Positions 43,308 to 53,000 of a stretch of 64,000 nucleotides of DNA are shown here, piece by piece. The translations under genes and the position numbers were made by a program. The notes beneath the pieces are model-generated. The model did not search any database, had not been told where the DNA came from, and saw nothing but the letters and a program-made list of their open reading frames with translations. The number at the start of each line of letters is the position of its first letter. The stretch's first letter is position 1. Origin of the DNA: Rhodobacteraceae bacterium UBA6213 (GTDB taxonomy: Bacteria > Pseudomonadota > Alphaproteobacteria > Rhodobacterales > Rhodobacteraceae); NCBI GenBank assembly GCA_002421605.1, contig DISJ01000020.1, positions 62,001 through 126,000 of the forward strand, in the 5' to 3' direction.

Positions 43308-45227
43308 ATGAAGTATCGCGCGGCCGAGGTGAGCTTCAACGATGCCGTGCTCGCGCGTGAACGGGCCGAAATGGGCCGTGCGTGGGCCGTGTCGTCGCGC
43401 GCCCCCCAGTATGAGCAAGTCGCAGACACGGTGCATGTGCTGCAGCCGATTCTGACACCCTATGCGGGGGTGCCAGAGGCGCTTTATTTTGGCCCCCAAG
43501 CAGCTTGGCCCGAGGTCGATACGTCCGGGGCCTTGCGGTTGTCCGAGGGTGGTCGTTTTAGCACCGACGCGTTCTTCAACGCCTTTTTCCTCGATTTTTG
43601 GCGCGCGCACACCCAGTTGACGCGGCTTGGTGTTCTCTGTCGGGCTGAAGGCGCGCTCAGGCTGCGGGCAATGGTGCACCTTGCTAACGGGCGGCGCGAG
43701 ATGCTGGCGGAATGGCTCCACAACGGGCAGGGCGAGGCCATGCCAAAGTGGCTCTGGGCGCGCGCGGGTGAGGCTGAAGGGGCGGCTAGAATCGGGCGGC
43801 TGCACCTAGAAATCGAGGCGCCCTTTGGCGCGGTGATCGAAAGCCTTGCCTTTGTTACGGATCTTGCCCCCCAATATCCGGTAAAGCTATCAGTCGGGCT
43901 CTGCACTTTTGAGCGGGAAAGTGCATTCGAGCACACAGCTGCGGTGCTGCATACATTGATCGAAAGCGGCGAAGTGGCGCGCGTGCATGTGATCAACCAA
44001 GGCCGAAGTTTTCATCGCCCGCATCTGGTTGAAACGCTGCAACACCCGGCCTTTTCGGTCATCGAACAAGCGAACCTTGGCGGCGCGGGCGGTTTTTGCC
44101 GCGCTATGATCGAGGCGGCGGCAAGCGCCGAGGCGCCAACACATCTATTGCTCATGGATGACGACATCGAAATTGATGCCCGCATCGTGCAGCGCGCGCA
44201 TGTTTTTGCCGCCTATGCCGGGCCTGAATGCGCCATCGGCGGGCAGGCGATCGAGTTGGAATCGCGCACGCATCTGCAGGAAGCGGGTGGCATGCTCGGG
44301 GCGAACTGGCTGGCTCGCAAATTGGCGCATGATTCTGACCTTTCGCGCCCCGAGACGCTGGCGCTATGGGACCAAAGCTTCGTGGTCGATTACAACGCCT
44401 GGTGGTTCTGCATGATCCCAATGGCAGCAATCGCGCGCTGCGGCTTGCCTGCGCCGGTGTTTCTGCATGGGGACGATATCGAATACGGTGCGCGCTTGCG
44501 CGAAGCGGGGGTTAAAACCGTGCCGCTACCGGGGTTGGGGGTGTGGCATTCCTCGTATCGTTACAAGCATGTGGGGATGATCCACTACTATGATCTGCGC
44601 AACATGTTGATCAACGCAGCCAGCCATCCGAAGCTGTCAAACTTTCCCGAGCCGGTGTTCGTTCTGGGCTGGGTGATGCATTACCTGCTGGTGCACCGCT
44701 ACCGCGCCGCGCTGTCGAGCATGATTGCGCTCGCCGATTTTCTTGCCGGGCCCGAGGCAGCAGTCGGCCCCGACAGTCTGACCCGCCATCTGCGTCTGCG
44801 TGCGCAAGTGGACAGGCTGAAGCCGCCTGTGGCGCGTGACTGTGCATCAACCCCGGGCCTGACGCTGGCCCCTCCGGCGCTGGCCGACCCTTCAATACTG
44901 CGCCAAGCGGTGCTTTACATCTGGCTATTCTTTCGCATCCTCGTGGGCCCGGCAGAACACCGCGAACGGCTGCTGGTAAGGGGTCTGCCGCTGCCCGAAA
45001 ACACCCGCGGGCACCCGTATCTGCTGGCGATGGGGGCGCATGGCGAAAACTGCATGGTGATGCGCCCAAATCGCCTGCGATTGCTAGGCATGACGCTTGC
45101 CGCACTTTGGATTGCGCTTCGCTATGCACTTGGCTACCGCGCTGCCGCGCGGCGGTGGGCGGGTGAAATCGACGCGCTGCGCAGCCCGGCACGCTGGGCG
45201 CGCGAGTTTGCGCGCCAGCGCGAATGA
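43308..45227 (+). CDS. GlfT2-like galactofuranosyltransferase (GT2), second copy
   Basis: A 639-residue paralogue of the transferase at 25.8 kb. The N-terminal beta-sandwich region is followed by a GT-A domain: VKLSVGLCTFERESA, QANLGGAGGFCRAMIEAA, the metal-binding LLMDDDIEID, the catalytic-region FLHGDDIEYGARLRE and VWHSSY. A C-terminal part with hydrophobic stretches follows. It probably transfers galactofuranose or a related sugar. I chose the ATG reading MKYRAAEVSF; the open frame upstream overlaps the oxoamine synthase gene. It follows that gene by 34 bases and is likely in the same transcript. Confidence 0.85.
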   Translation: MKYRAAEVSFNDAVLARERAEMGRAWAVSSRAPQYEQVADTVHVLQPILTPYAGVPEALYFGPQAAWPEVDTSGALRLSEGGRFSTDAFFNAFFLDFWRAHTQLTRLGVLCRAEGALRLRAMVHLANGRREMLAEWLHNGQGEAMPKWLWARAGEAEGAARIGRLHLEIEAPFGAVIESLAFVTDLAPQYPVKLSVGLCTFERESAFEHTAAVLHTLIESGEVARVHVINQGRSFHRPHLVETLQHPAFSVIEQANLGGAGGFCRAMIEAAASAEAPTHLLLMDDDIEIDARIVQRAHVFAAYAGPECAIGGQAIELESRTHLQEAGGMLGANWLARKLAHDSDLSRPETLALWDQSFVVDYNAWWFCMIPMAAIARCGLPAPVFLHGDDIEYGARLREAGVKTVPLPGLGVWHSSYRYKHVGMIHYYDLRNMLINAASHPKLSNFPEPVFVLGWVMHYLLVHRYRAALSSMIALADFLAGPEAAVGPDSLTRHLRLRAQVDRLKPPVARDCASTPGLTLAPPALADPSILRQAVLYIWLFFRILVGPAEHRERLLVRGLPLPENTRGHPYLLAMGAHGENCMVMRPNRLRLLGMTLAALWIALRYALGYRAAARRWAGEIDALRSPARWAREFARQRE

Positions 45228-45235
45228 CCGCCGTT

Positions 45236-46072
45236 TCAAGGTTTGGTCAGAACTGCCGCAAAATCGGCGCGCTTGCCGGTGGCATATTCGTCGTATTCGG
45301 TGCTTCCGGGCATGTCAGCCCATTTCCAGCCATAGGCACGAAACGGCCATGGCACGCGCGCAAGCTTTTCACGCCGACGCGGGATGTCGGTCTCAAGCGC
45401 TGCGAAGGTGTGAGGCGTGATGTTGGCATAGCGGTGAAAGCCAAGCCCCTCTGCCGCCGCGGCACTGCGCAGTTCCGCCTCGATCGCGGCATGATCGCCC
45501 TGCCGGTAGCCGCCGGAAAAGGCAATGGTGCCGCCCGGTGCGCACACGCGCGCGGCCTCGGTGATAAAGCGCGTCAGGCCAAAATATGTGGGTGCGCCGA
45601 CGCTGAGCACAAAATCGAATGCGGCGTCTTCAAAAGCGATCTCATCCTTGCCGCCGCCTTTGACAAAACGGCAACCGGGCACCCCGGAAAGGTTGCGCGC
45701 CGCCAGCCGCGTGACGGTGCCATTGCGGTCTGTGCCGGCCAGCCGCGCGTTGGGAAAAAGGCAATGTGCATAGAGCAGCCCGCCACCTTGACCACAGCCG
45801 ACATCGACCAGCGAGCCGGGCTGTGGGGCAAGGTCGGCCACCATGCTGTGCAGCAACAGATGATACATCATCGCATTGGGTTCTTCGCCTGCGATGGCGG
45901 GGCAGGGCACTATGTCGGGCGCCAGTGGCAGATAGCCGCCGTTGAAAAAGCGCAGATTGCGCGCGGGCGAAAAGCGATAAAGAACCTCGTAAGCGGCAAG
46001 GTCGAACAGATAGAGGCCAAGCCGGATTGGGGCAGGGGCCGTGGAATGTTTGATGCGAACCAGATCGGGCAT
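45236..46072 (-). CDS. Class I SAM-dependent methyltransferase
   Basis: 278-residue protein with the SAM-binding motif LVDVGCGQGGGLLYAH near residue 95, an acidic GTDRN segment and DFVLSVGAPTYFG (motif IV region). The rest shows the common Methyltransf_11/25 layout. Its N-terminus (LGLYLFDLAAYEVLYRFSP) is a helical cap. The acceptor could be the glycan or the lipid of this locus. It is convergent with the upstream transferase gene and divergent from kpsS. I chose the ATG with GGAG upstream. Confidence 0.8.
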   Translation of the reverse strand: MPDLVRIKHSTAPAPIRLGLYLFDLAAYEVLYRFSPARNLRFFNGGYLPLAPDIVPCPAIAGEEPNAMMYHLLLHSMVADLAPQPGSLVDVGCGQGGGLLYAHCLFPNARLAGTDRNGTVTRLAARNLSGVPGCRFVKGGGKDEIAFEDAAFDFVLSVGAPTYFGLTRFITEAARVCAPGGTIAFSGGYRQGDHAAIEAELRSAAAAEGLGFHRYANITPHTFAALETDIPRRREKLARVPWPFRAYGWKWADMPGSTEYDEYATGKRADFAAVLTKP

Positions 46073-46179
46073 ATACGCGCGCCGCTCCTTGTTTGGGATG
46101 CAATGCGGCACCTCGCGCCGCGCCGGGGAATACGACCTAGAAACACAGTCTGCAGTGTTCGGCAATGGGTGCGCGTGGC

Positions 46180-47460
46180 ATGAAGTTTCTGTTCCTGCAA
46201 GGCCACCCCTCATTTTTCGCGCGCGATCTTGGCCGGGCGCTGATGGCGCATGGGCACTTTGTGCGACGCATCAACTTCTGTGTTGGGGATTGGCTGTTTT
46301 GGCGTGGGCCGGAATGCACGTTCTATCGCGGCTCGCTAGCCGCGTGGGAAGCGCATGTCGAGGCGTTGATGCGGCGCGAGAAGATCACGCATCTTGTCTA
46401 TTTCGCGGATCGTCAGCCCTATCATCTGGCAGCACAGCGCGCGGCGCTTCGGCTGGGTGTGGTCTGTGTTTCGCACGAGTTTGGGTATCTGCGGCCCGAC
46501 TGGATTTTGGTCGAGGAAGGCGGGCAATCGGCGTTTTCGCATTTTCCCGACGATCTCGGCGTGATCCGCGCGCAGGCAGAGGGTTTGCCAGACCCTGATA
46601 TGACATCGCGTTTCAGCCACCCGTTCTGGCAAGAGGCGGTGCAGGAAGTGGCCTACAACCTTGGCAACTTCCTGCTCTGGCCGCTGCATCCGCGCTTTGT
46701 GGCCGACCGTGCGCATGTGCCGCTGCTCGAATACCTCGCCTATTTGCCGCGTCAGTGGCGCGGGCGGCGCGCGGCAGGCCCTGCGCAAGTGCTGGTGGCA
46801 GAGCGCGTGGCGGGGACTATGCCTTACTTTGTATTGGCGCTGCAAATGCAGGGCGATTACCAGATCCGGCACAATTCGCGCTACCGCGACATGCGCGATT
46901 TCGTACGCGAGGTGATCCGCTCTTTTGCCACCGATGCGCCGGGGGCTGCGCGTCTGGTGGTCAAGCTGCACCCGATGGACAATGGCGTCACCAACTGGGG
47001 TCGCGTGGTGCGCGCCGAGGCTGCGGCGGCAGGTATTGCAGACCGGGTCGATTTTCTGGACGGCGGCGATCTGGCGGCGCTTTTGGGCCGCGCGCAGGGA
47101 TGCGTCGTGGTCAATAGCACGGTGGGGCTGCACGCGCTGCGCGCCGGATGCCCGGTGAAATGCCTTGGTATCGCCAGTTACGACATCGCCGGGTTGACGC
47201 ATCAAGGACCTTTGGCTGATTTCTGGCGCAGTCCCACTACACCCGACCCAGAGGGGGTGCGGGCGCTGCTGCGCCTTTTTGCGGCGGCGTTACATGTGCG
47301 CGGCGACTTTTTTTCTGTCGCAGGGCGCAGCGAAGCCGTGGCGGGTTTCATGCGATTGTTGGACGACGGGTTAGCGCGGCCCCACGGCGCGTGGCTTGCA
47401 CGGCCTCCAAGGCTGGTTCGCGCGCGCGCCGAAGGTGTATCCACCGACCCTTGGGCGTGA
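46180..47460 (+). CDS. kpsS: Capsule polysaccharide biosynthesis protein, KpsS/RkpJ family
   Basis: 426-residue protein of the capsule_synth family. KFLFLQGHPSFFARDLGRAL at the start, GDWLFWRG near residue 35, VVKLHPMDNGVTNWG near residue 260 and VVNSTVGLHALRAGCPVKCLG near residue 310 are KpsS signatures. KpsS in group 2 capsules is a Kdo transferase that starts the linker on the lipid anchor; RkpJ is the rhizobial equivalent. No kpsC is in this window. An ATG five codons upstream is an alternative start. Confidence 0.88.
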   Translation: MKFLFLQGHPSFFARDLGRALMAHGHFVRRINFCVGDWLFWRGPECTFYRGSLAAWEAHVEALMRREKITHLVYFADRQPYHLAAQRAALRLGVVCVSHEFGYLRPDWILVEEGGQSAFSHFPDDLGVIRAQAEGLPDPDMTSRFSHPFWQEAVQEVAYNLGNFLLWPLHPRFVADRAHVPLLEYLAYLPRQWRGRRAAGPAQVLVAERVAGTMPYFVLALQMQGDYQIRHNSRYRDMRDFVREVIRSFATDAPGAARLVVKLHPMDNGVTNWGRVVRAEAAAAGIADRVDFLDGGDLAALLGRAQGCVVVNSTVGLHALRAGCPVKCLGIASYDIAGLTHQGPLADFWRSPTTPDPEGVRALLRLFAAALHVRGDFFSVAGRSEAVAGFMRLLDDGLARPHGAWLARPPRLVRARAEGVSTDPWA

Positions 47461-47505
47461 TGAGTATCCGCTACTATCGCGCTTCGTGAATGTTGCGACG
47501 ATATT

Positions 47506-47518
47506 GCACAGCCTGTGC
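47506..47518. promoter_or_regulatory. Palindrome upstream of the Mrp/Ehr operon
   Basis: GCACAGCCTGTGC is a perfect 6+1+6 inverted repeat about 140 bases before the first gene of the operon. It could be an operator; the regulator is unknown. Confidence 0.25.
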
Positions 47519-47660
47519 GACAAATGCCCACCTTGGAAATTCATACCAAAAGTGGAATGTTTCTAGCATATCCTCGGGCCGACTACCGGCGCACGCGGAG
47601 CCGACACTCTCCTCGCCGTAGCGACCATCACAAGGTCCGACCAGGCTGAAAGCTGTTGCA

Positions 47661-48173
47661 ATGAATGTCGCATATACTACATCCAGGCCGCACCGCACCG
47701 GGGTGTTTTTCGCTTTACTGCTGTTTTGGGTTTTGCTGAGCGGATCGCTTGCCCCCACCACGCTTGGCATCGGTGTTATAGTTGGCGCGATCATCGCGTG
47801 GCTCTTGCCGGGGGCGATGTCGTTTTTCAGCGATTTTCGCTTTTCGGGCCGCGCAGTTCGGGCCGCGATCGCCTATTTCGGTTATTTCCTGCTGGCGCTG
47901 GTCAAGGCCAACCTACGGGTGGCCGGGCTGGTGCTAAGCCCCGCGCTGCCGATCAACCCAGGCTTCGTCAAGGTGCGCACGCGGCTCAAATCACCGATGG
48001 GGCGGCTTTTGCTGGCCAATTCGATAACGCTCACCCCCGGCACGCTGACGGTCGAGATCGAGGGCGAGTGGCTTTATGTGCACTGGGTCACCGCCGATGC
48101 GCCTGACATCGAAGGCGCTACACATGAAATCGTCGAGGGCTTCGAGCGGTATCTGGAGGTGATGTATGGCTGA
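47661..48173 (+). CDS. mrpE: Mrp-type antiporter subunit E
   Basis: First gene of a 12-gene operon. The 170-residue membrane protein has three hydrophobic segments (about residues 14-33, 35-54 and 63-90), then the MrpE/MnhE/MbhA tail with RLLLANSITLTPGTLTVE and YVHWV. Subunit E is a structural part of Mrp Na+/H+ antiporters and of Mrp-containing hydrogenase complexes. It overlaps the next gene by eight bases. Confidence 0.92.
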   Translation: MNVAYTTSRPHRTGVFFALLLFWVLLSGSLAPTTLGIGVIVGAIIAWLLPGAMSFFSDFRFSGRAVRAAIAYFGYFLLALVKANLRVAGLVLSPALPINPGFVKVRTRLKSPMGRLLLANSITLTPGTLTVEIEGEWLYVHWVTADAPDIEGATHEIVEGFERYLEVMYG

Positions 48174-48429
48174 TCTTCTGATCCTTGCGGCTGCCGCGAT
48201 GGCGGGTATCGCCTTTTTGCTGGCGCTGGTGCGGTTCTTGCGAGGGCCGACGGCGGTTGACCGGGTGATCGCGTTCGACGTGCTGACCATCGTGGCGCTG
48301 ACCGGCATCGTGCTGGTGGCGCTAGAGGAAGGCCGCGCGGTCTATCTCGATGTCGCGCTGGTCTATGCGCTGCTGTCGTTTCTGGGGGTGATCGTAGTGG
48401 CACGCTATCTGGAGGACCGGGCGAAATGA
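48166..48429 (+). CDS. mrpF: Mrp-type antiporter subunit F
   Basis: 87-residue protein with three hydrophobic helices. RFLRGPTAVDRVIAFDVL near residue 23 and the ALLSFLGVIVVARYLE end are typical of MrpF/PhaF/MnhF. It overlaps both neighbours by 8 and 4 bases. Confidence 0.92.
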   Translation: MADLLILAAAAMAGIAFLLALVRFLRGPTAVDRVIAFDVLTIVALTGIVLVALEEGRAVYLDVALVYALLSFLGVIVVARYLEDRAK

Positions 48430-48776
48430 GCGGACTACTCGAAATTCTCGGGGCTGCGGTGCTGTTTGCCGGAACGGTGTTTCTTGCATTGGGCGCGCTG
48501 GGGCTGATCCGGATGCCCGACAGCTTCAACCGCATTCAGGCGGGCACAAAGGCCACGACGCTTGGCACCCTGCTGGTGCTTTTGGGCGCGGGGCTGTTGG
48601 CGCCAACCTTTGCGTTCAAGCTGGTGCTGATCGGGGTGTTCTTGCTGTTCACCAACCCGCTTTCCTCGCAGGTTCTGGCGCGGGCGGCAGCGCGCATCCA
48701 TGCGCCCAAAGTGTTGGGTGGCGCGGTTGACCGTTTCGACGAAGACCACCCCGACGCGAAAGGGGGTCGCGCATGA
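48426..48776 (+). CDS. mrpG: Mrp-type antiporter subunit G
   Basis: 116-residue membrane protein with three helices. LGLIRMPDSFNRIQAGTKATTLG near residue 25 is a clear MrpG/PhaG signature (given here in part: RMPDSFNRIQAGTKA). It overlaps the next gene by four bases. Confidence 0.92.
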   Translation: MSGLLEILGAAVLFAGTVFLALGALGLIRMPDSFNRIQAGTKATTLGTLLVLLGAGLLAPTFAFKLVLIGVFLLFTNPLSSQVLARAAARIHAPKVLGGAVDRFDEDHPDAKGGRA

Positions 48777-49027
48777 GCATTCTTACCGGCATGAGCGTTG
48801 TGCTGGCGGCAGGCATGATTGTGGCCGCGCTGGTTGCCATCAGCCCGCAACGCTCGATCGCCATTTCCATCATCGCGTCCGGCGCAGTCAGCCTGTTCGC
48901 ATCGGTGATGTTCCTGCTTTTGGCAGCGCCCGATGTGGCGATGACCGAGGCGGCAATCGGCAGTGGCCTGACCACCTTCCTGTTCTTCTTCGTCCTTGGT
49001 CGGGTACGGGGAGGCGGAGATGATTAA
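48773..49027 (+). CDS. DUF4040 / MbhD-like small membrane subunit
   Basis: 84-residue protein with three hydrophobic helices and the APDVAMTEAAIGSGLTT motif shared by the C-terminal part of MrpA and by MbhD of membrane-bound hydrogenases. In classic Mrp operons this domain is part of MrpA. Here it stands alone, as in Mbh/Mbs-type complexes. It overlaps the next gene by eight bases. Confidence 0.88.
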   Translation: MSILTGMSVVLAAGMIVAALVAISPQRSIAISIIASGAVSLFASVMFLLLAAPDVAMTEAAIGSGLTTFLFFFVLGRVRGGGDD

Positions 49028-49715
49028 GCGCGCCATCGCATTTGCGCTGCTGGCAGGGCTGGGGCTGGTATTCCTAGCACTTTGGCAGGGTTTTGAACCC
49101 GACCCGTCGCTGAACCGCAGCGCACTTTACTATGCCGAAAACACCGTGACCGACACCGGTGCCGCAAACATCGTGGCCGCAGTGATTGTGACCTACCGCG
49201 GGCTTGATACGCTAGGCGAGGTGACGGTGCTGTTTCTGACCGCCGCCATCGTGGCGATGGTGCTGCGCGGCGGGCTTGCCGATTCCGGGCCTCGCCCGGG
49301 TCGCTGGCCAACGGGCGAATTGCTGCACACCGGCTCGCGGCTTCTGGTGCCGTTGATCGCGCTATTCGGCGCCTATGTGTTTTTGAACGGGCATCTGACG
49401 CCCGGTGGCGGTTTTCAGGGCGGAGCGATTATCGCCTCGGCAATGTTGCTGATGCTTTTGACCGATCCGGCGCGCAACTTCAGCCATCGCCTGATTGCCA
49501 CGACCGAGTCAGTTTCGGGCCTTGCCTATGTGGCGATCGGGCTTGCCGGAATGGCGCTGGCGGGCGGGTTTCTGGACAACCGCATCCTGCCGATGGGCGA
49601 GTTTGGCTCGATCCTGTCGGCCGGGGCAATTCCACTGATTTATGCGCTGATCGGGCTAAAGGTGGGGGCCGAGTTTTCCTCGATCCTGCTCAGCCTATCC
49701 GAGCGGGAGAAATAA
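49020..49715 (+). CDS. mrpB: MrpB-like subunit with MbhE-type N-terminal extension
   Basis: 231-residue membrane protein. The N-terminal part (residues 1-90, with NTVTDTGAANIVAAVIVTYRGLDTLGE) matches the MbhE/MrpA-tail region. The C-terminal part (about 105-231) is an MnhB domain with FGAYVFLNGHLTPGGGFQGG. So two domains that are separate in some Mbh operons are joined. The ATG overlaps the preceding stop codon. Confidence 0.9.
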   Translation: MIKRAIAFALLAGLGLVFLALWQGFEPDPSLNRSALYYAENTVTDTGAANIVAAVIVTYRGLDTLGEVTVLFLTAAIVAMVLRGGLADSGPRPGRWPTGELLHTGSRLLVPLIALFGAYVFLNGHLTPGGGFQGGAIIASAMLLMLLTDPARNFSHRLIATTESVSGLAYVAIGLAGMALAGGFLDNRILPMGEFGSILSAGAIPLIYALIGLKVGAEFSSILLSLSEREK

Positions 49716-49716
49716 G

Positions 49717-50073
49717 ATGGTCTATCTGGCACTCGCCACCGGATTTGCGCTGATCCTGCTCGGGCTTTATGGCGCGATCACCCGGCGCAACCTGCTGCGG
49801 CTGATCGTGGGCTTCACCGTCGCCGATACCGGAACGCATCTTGTGATGGTGTCGGTGGGCTATTTGCCCGGGCGCACCGCACCCATACTTGGCGCCGCTG
49901 TGCCGCCTGAAGTGGCCGCGCTGCGCATCATCGACCCGGTGCCGCAAGCGCTGGTCTTGACCGCAATCGTGATCGGGCTGGGCGTGACTGCGCTGATGCT
50001 CGCCTACGCATGGCGCATCTATGCCACGCGCGGCACGCTCGACATCTCCAGACTGAGGCAGTTGAAATGGTAA
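49717..50073 (+). CDS. mrpC: MrpC / NuoK-like subunit
   Basis: 118-residue protein with three hydrophobic helices, related to NuoK of complex I. RRNLLRLIVGFTVADTGTHLV and DPVPQALVLTAIVIGLGVTA are MrpC signatures (quoted in part: DPVPQALVLTAIVIG). It overlaps the next gene by seven bases. Confidence 0.92.
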   Translation: MVYLALATGFALILLGLYGAITRRNLLRLIVGFTVADTGTHLVMVSVGYLPGRTAPILGAAVPPEVAALRIIDPVPQALVLTAIVIGLGVTALMLAYAWRIYATRGTLDISRLRQLKW

Positions 50074-53000
50074 GCGCCATCTCCATCATCGCCATCGGGC
50101 TTGGCGCAGCGTTTCTGCTCGGATTGATGCGCGAGGGGCGCGAGGCGTTGGCACACGCGCTGACCGTGCTGGCGCTAGGCGCGATGAGCGCGGTTGCCGT
50201 CGGCTGGCTGTGGCTGCTCGGCCCCGGTGGCGCAGCGGTGCAAGAAATCACTACGGCGGGCACGATGCCGCCCTTTGCCATAAACCTGCGCGTCGGGCTA
50301 ACCGAGGCGGTGGCGCTGGTGATGATCACGCTTGCAGGCCTTGCCTCGGCGTTGCACATGCGCGCGGTCTTGCTGCGCATGGGGCGGCGGGCAATGGCGG
50401 TGTTGCTGATCGCGGTGATGGCGCTGGCCGGCATCGTGATGACGCGCGATCTTTTCAACCTGTTCGTGTTCTTCGAACTCGCCGCGATTTCAACTGGCGG
50501 GATGGTGCTTTTATCTGATGACGAAGACGCGCTTGGGGCCGGATTCAAATACATGATCGTGGCGCAGATTGTCTCGATCTTGCTCTTGATCGGGATCATC
50601 TTTGCCTATCACGCCACCGGCTCGCTGAATATCGACGACATGGGCGGGCTTGCGGCCATGGGTGGGGGCGCGGCGCTGGCGGTGTTTCTGGTTGTCGCAG
50701 CACTGGTGCTGGAAACCAAGCCGTTCCCGGCAAACGGTTGGGCGCTAGACATCTATCAGGCGGCGCATCCTGGGTTTTCGGCGATCCTTTCGGCGGGCAC
50801 GGGCACTGCTGCATTGATAGCGGTTGACAAGTTTGCAGGCGCGGGGGGCGCGGCGCTGGCACCGGTGCTGACGGGCCTTGGGCTTTTGACCTTTGTTGCG
50901 GCGAACCTGCTTGGGCTGGCACAAACCAACGACCGCAGGCTTCTGGGGTATTCGTCGGTGGCACAGACCGGGCTCATTCTGGCCGTGATCGGCCAGCGCG
51001 AGGCTTTGGGCGAAAGTTATCTGCTGATCGCAGGCGGGCTTTTGGTGGGCCATGCGATAGCCAAAGCGGGGCTGTTCTGGCTTTCGGGGCTGGTGAAGGG
51101 GCGCGATCTGACCGATTGGGCAACACTGCGGCGCAGCCCACTGCTGGTCTTTGCAATGGCGACCTTTCTTGCGATGTTGCTGGGCTTGCCGCCGTTCCCA
51201 GGTTTTTATGCCAAATGGGCGCTCGTGCACGGGTTGGTGGCCAGCGGCGGCGGCGCGTTGGTGGCGCTGGTTTTGATCGGCGCGCTGATCGAGGCGGGAT
51301 ACCTGTTGCGCTGGTTCGGCTTCACGATGAAACGCGAAGCGTCAGAAGCAGTGGCGAGCACACCCGCCGAACTGGCGCTGGTGCTGGCGGTCGCACTCGC
51401 CGGTTGGGGTGCAGGCTGGATCTGGGGCGAGGTGGGCCCGTATGAAAACCTTTTGCGCGCGCCTGCGCTGCTGCTGGCGCTTGCCTTCCTGCTGCTGGAC
51501 TGGCTGCCCGCACGGGTCAAGAACGTGGCGGCAATTGCCGCCCTGATCGGCGGCTTCGCGGCAAGCTTTGCCAGCTACGACCCGCTACAAATGATCTTTG
51601 CCGCGATCATCATGCCCGGCGGCGCGGTGATCTTGCTTGCCAGTTTCTACGAACACGGGCGGCGCGTCGGGTTTTACCCGTCAGCGATGCTAATGTTCGC
51701 GGGCATGGCGATGTTGATCGTCGCACAATCGAGCTTTGGCTTCTTTGCTGCATGGGAAGTGTTGACGGTTGGTTCCTACTTCCTGATCCTGCGCGGCAAA
51801 TATTCGGAACCGCACGCGCTGTCCTATGTGCTGTTCTCGCTTGGCGGTGCCTTTGCGATCATGGCTGGGTTCGCGCTTGCCTCGGGCGGGATGGCGAACT
51901 TCACGATGGCCGCGCTTGCGCAGGTGCCGCTGACATTGGCGCCTTGGGTCTTCATTCTGCTGGCCCTTGGTTTCATGACCAAGACCGCCGCAATCGGCCT
52001 GCATATCTGGCTGCCCGGCGCCCATGCCGAGGCGGAAACCGATGTCTCGCCCATGGTTTCGGGCATTCTGCTGAAGGCAGGGTTATTCGGGCTGATGGTG
52101 CTGATGCTGCAAATGGGCTCTCCCAGCCTTTATGGGGTCAAGCTGACCTATGTGCTGCTTTGGATTGGCGCGCTGACCGCGTTGATCGGCAACCTGATCG
52201 CCGCGTTTCAAGAAGACGCGAAACGTCTGCTTGCCTACAGCTCGATCGGCCAGATGGGCTATGCGATCTTTGGCATCGCGCTGATGAATCACCTCGGCTG
52301 GCTGATGGCGCTGATGTTCGTCATCAACCACTACATCTACAAGTCCATGCTGTTCTTGTCGGTCGGCGGCGTTGCCAAACGCACCGGCACACGGCTCATG
52401 TACAAGATGGGCGGGCTGATTGCGCTGATGCCGCTGTCGTTCATTGCGGTGCTGATCGGCATTATCGCGATGTCGGGTGTGCCGCCGCTGTCAGGCTTTG
52501 GCGGACGCTGGATCTTTTACAACGCGATCATGGAATCGGACGCGCGCGCGCCGATGATCGTGATCTTCCTGTCGGGGCCGATAGCCTTTCTGTACCTGTT
52601 CCGCCTGATCCACTCGATCTTCCTTGGCCAACTCAAGGATGAAAACCGACGCCTGCGTGAAGCGCCGTTCTGGATCGTGCTGCCGCAAATGCTCTACACC
52701 GCGTTCCTTCTGGTGTTTGCGGTGGTGCCGGGCCTCGCGCTGCGCCGGGTCGATGGCTATCTTTCGACCATATTCCCCGAGCATGGGTTGAACTGGGATG
52801 GGCTGACCATCCGTTCGGACTATGGTTACTGGAGCCCGGTGTCGGTGATGGCGGTGACAGTGGGGATCTTTGCCTCGGTTCTGTTGCTGCTGGTGCTGCT
52901 CAATCACCGCGCGCAGAAGGTCAAGCAGTTCAACATCGTCTATTCCGCAGAGCGCCCCTTCCGGCCAGAGACCACGCATTTTGCCTGGAACTTCTTTGCG

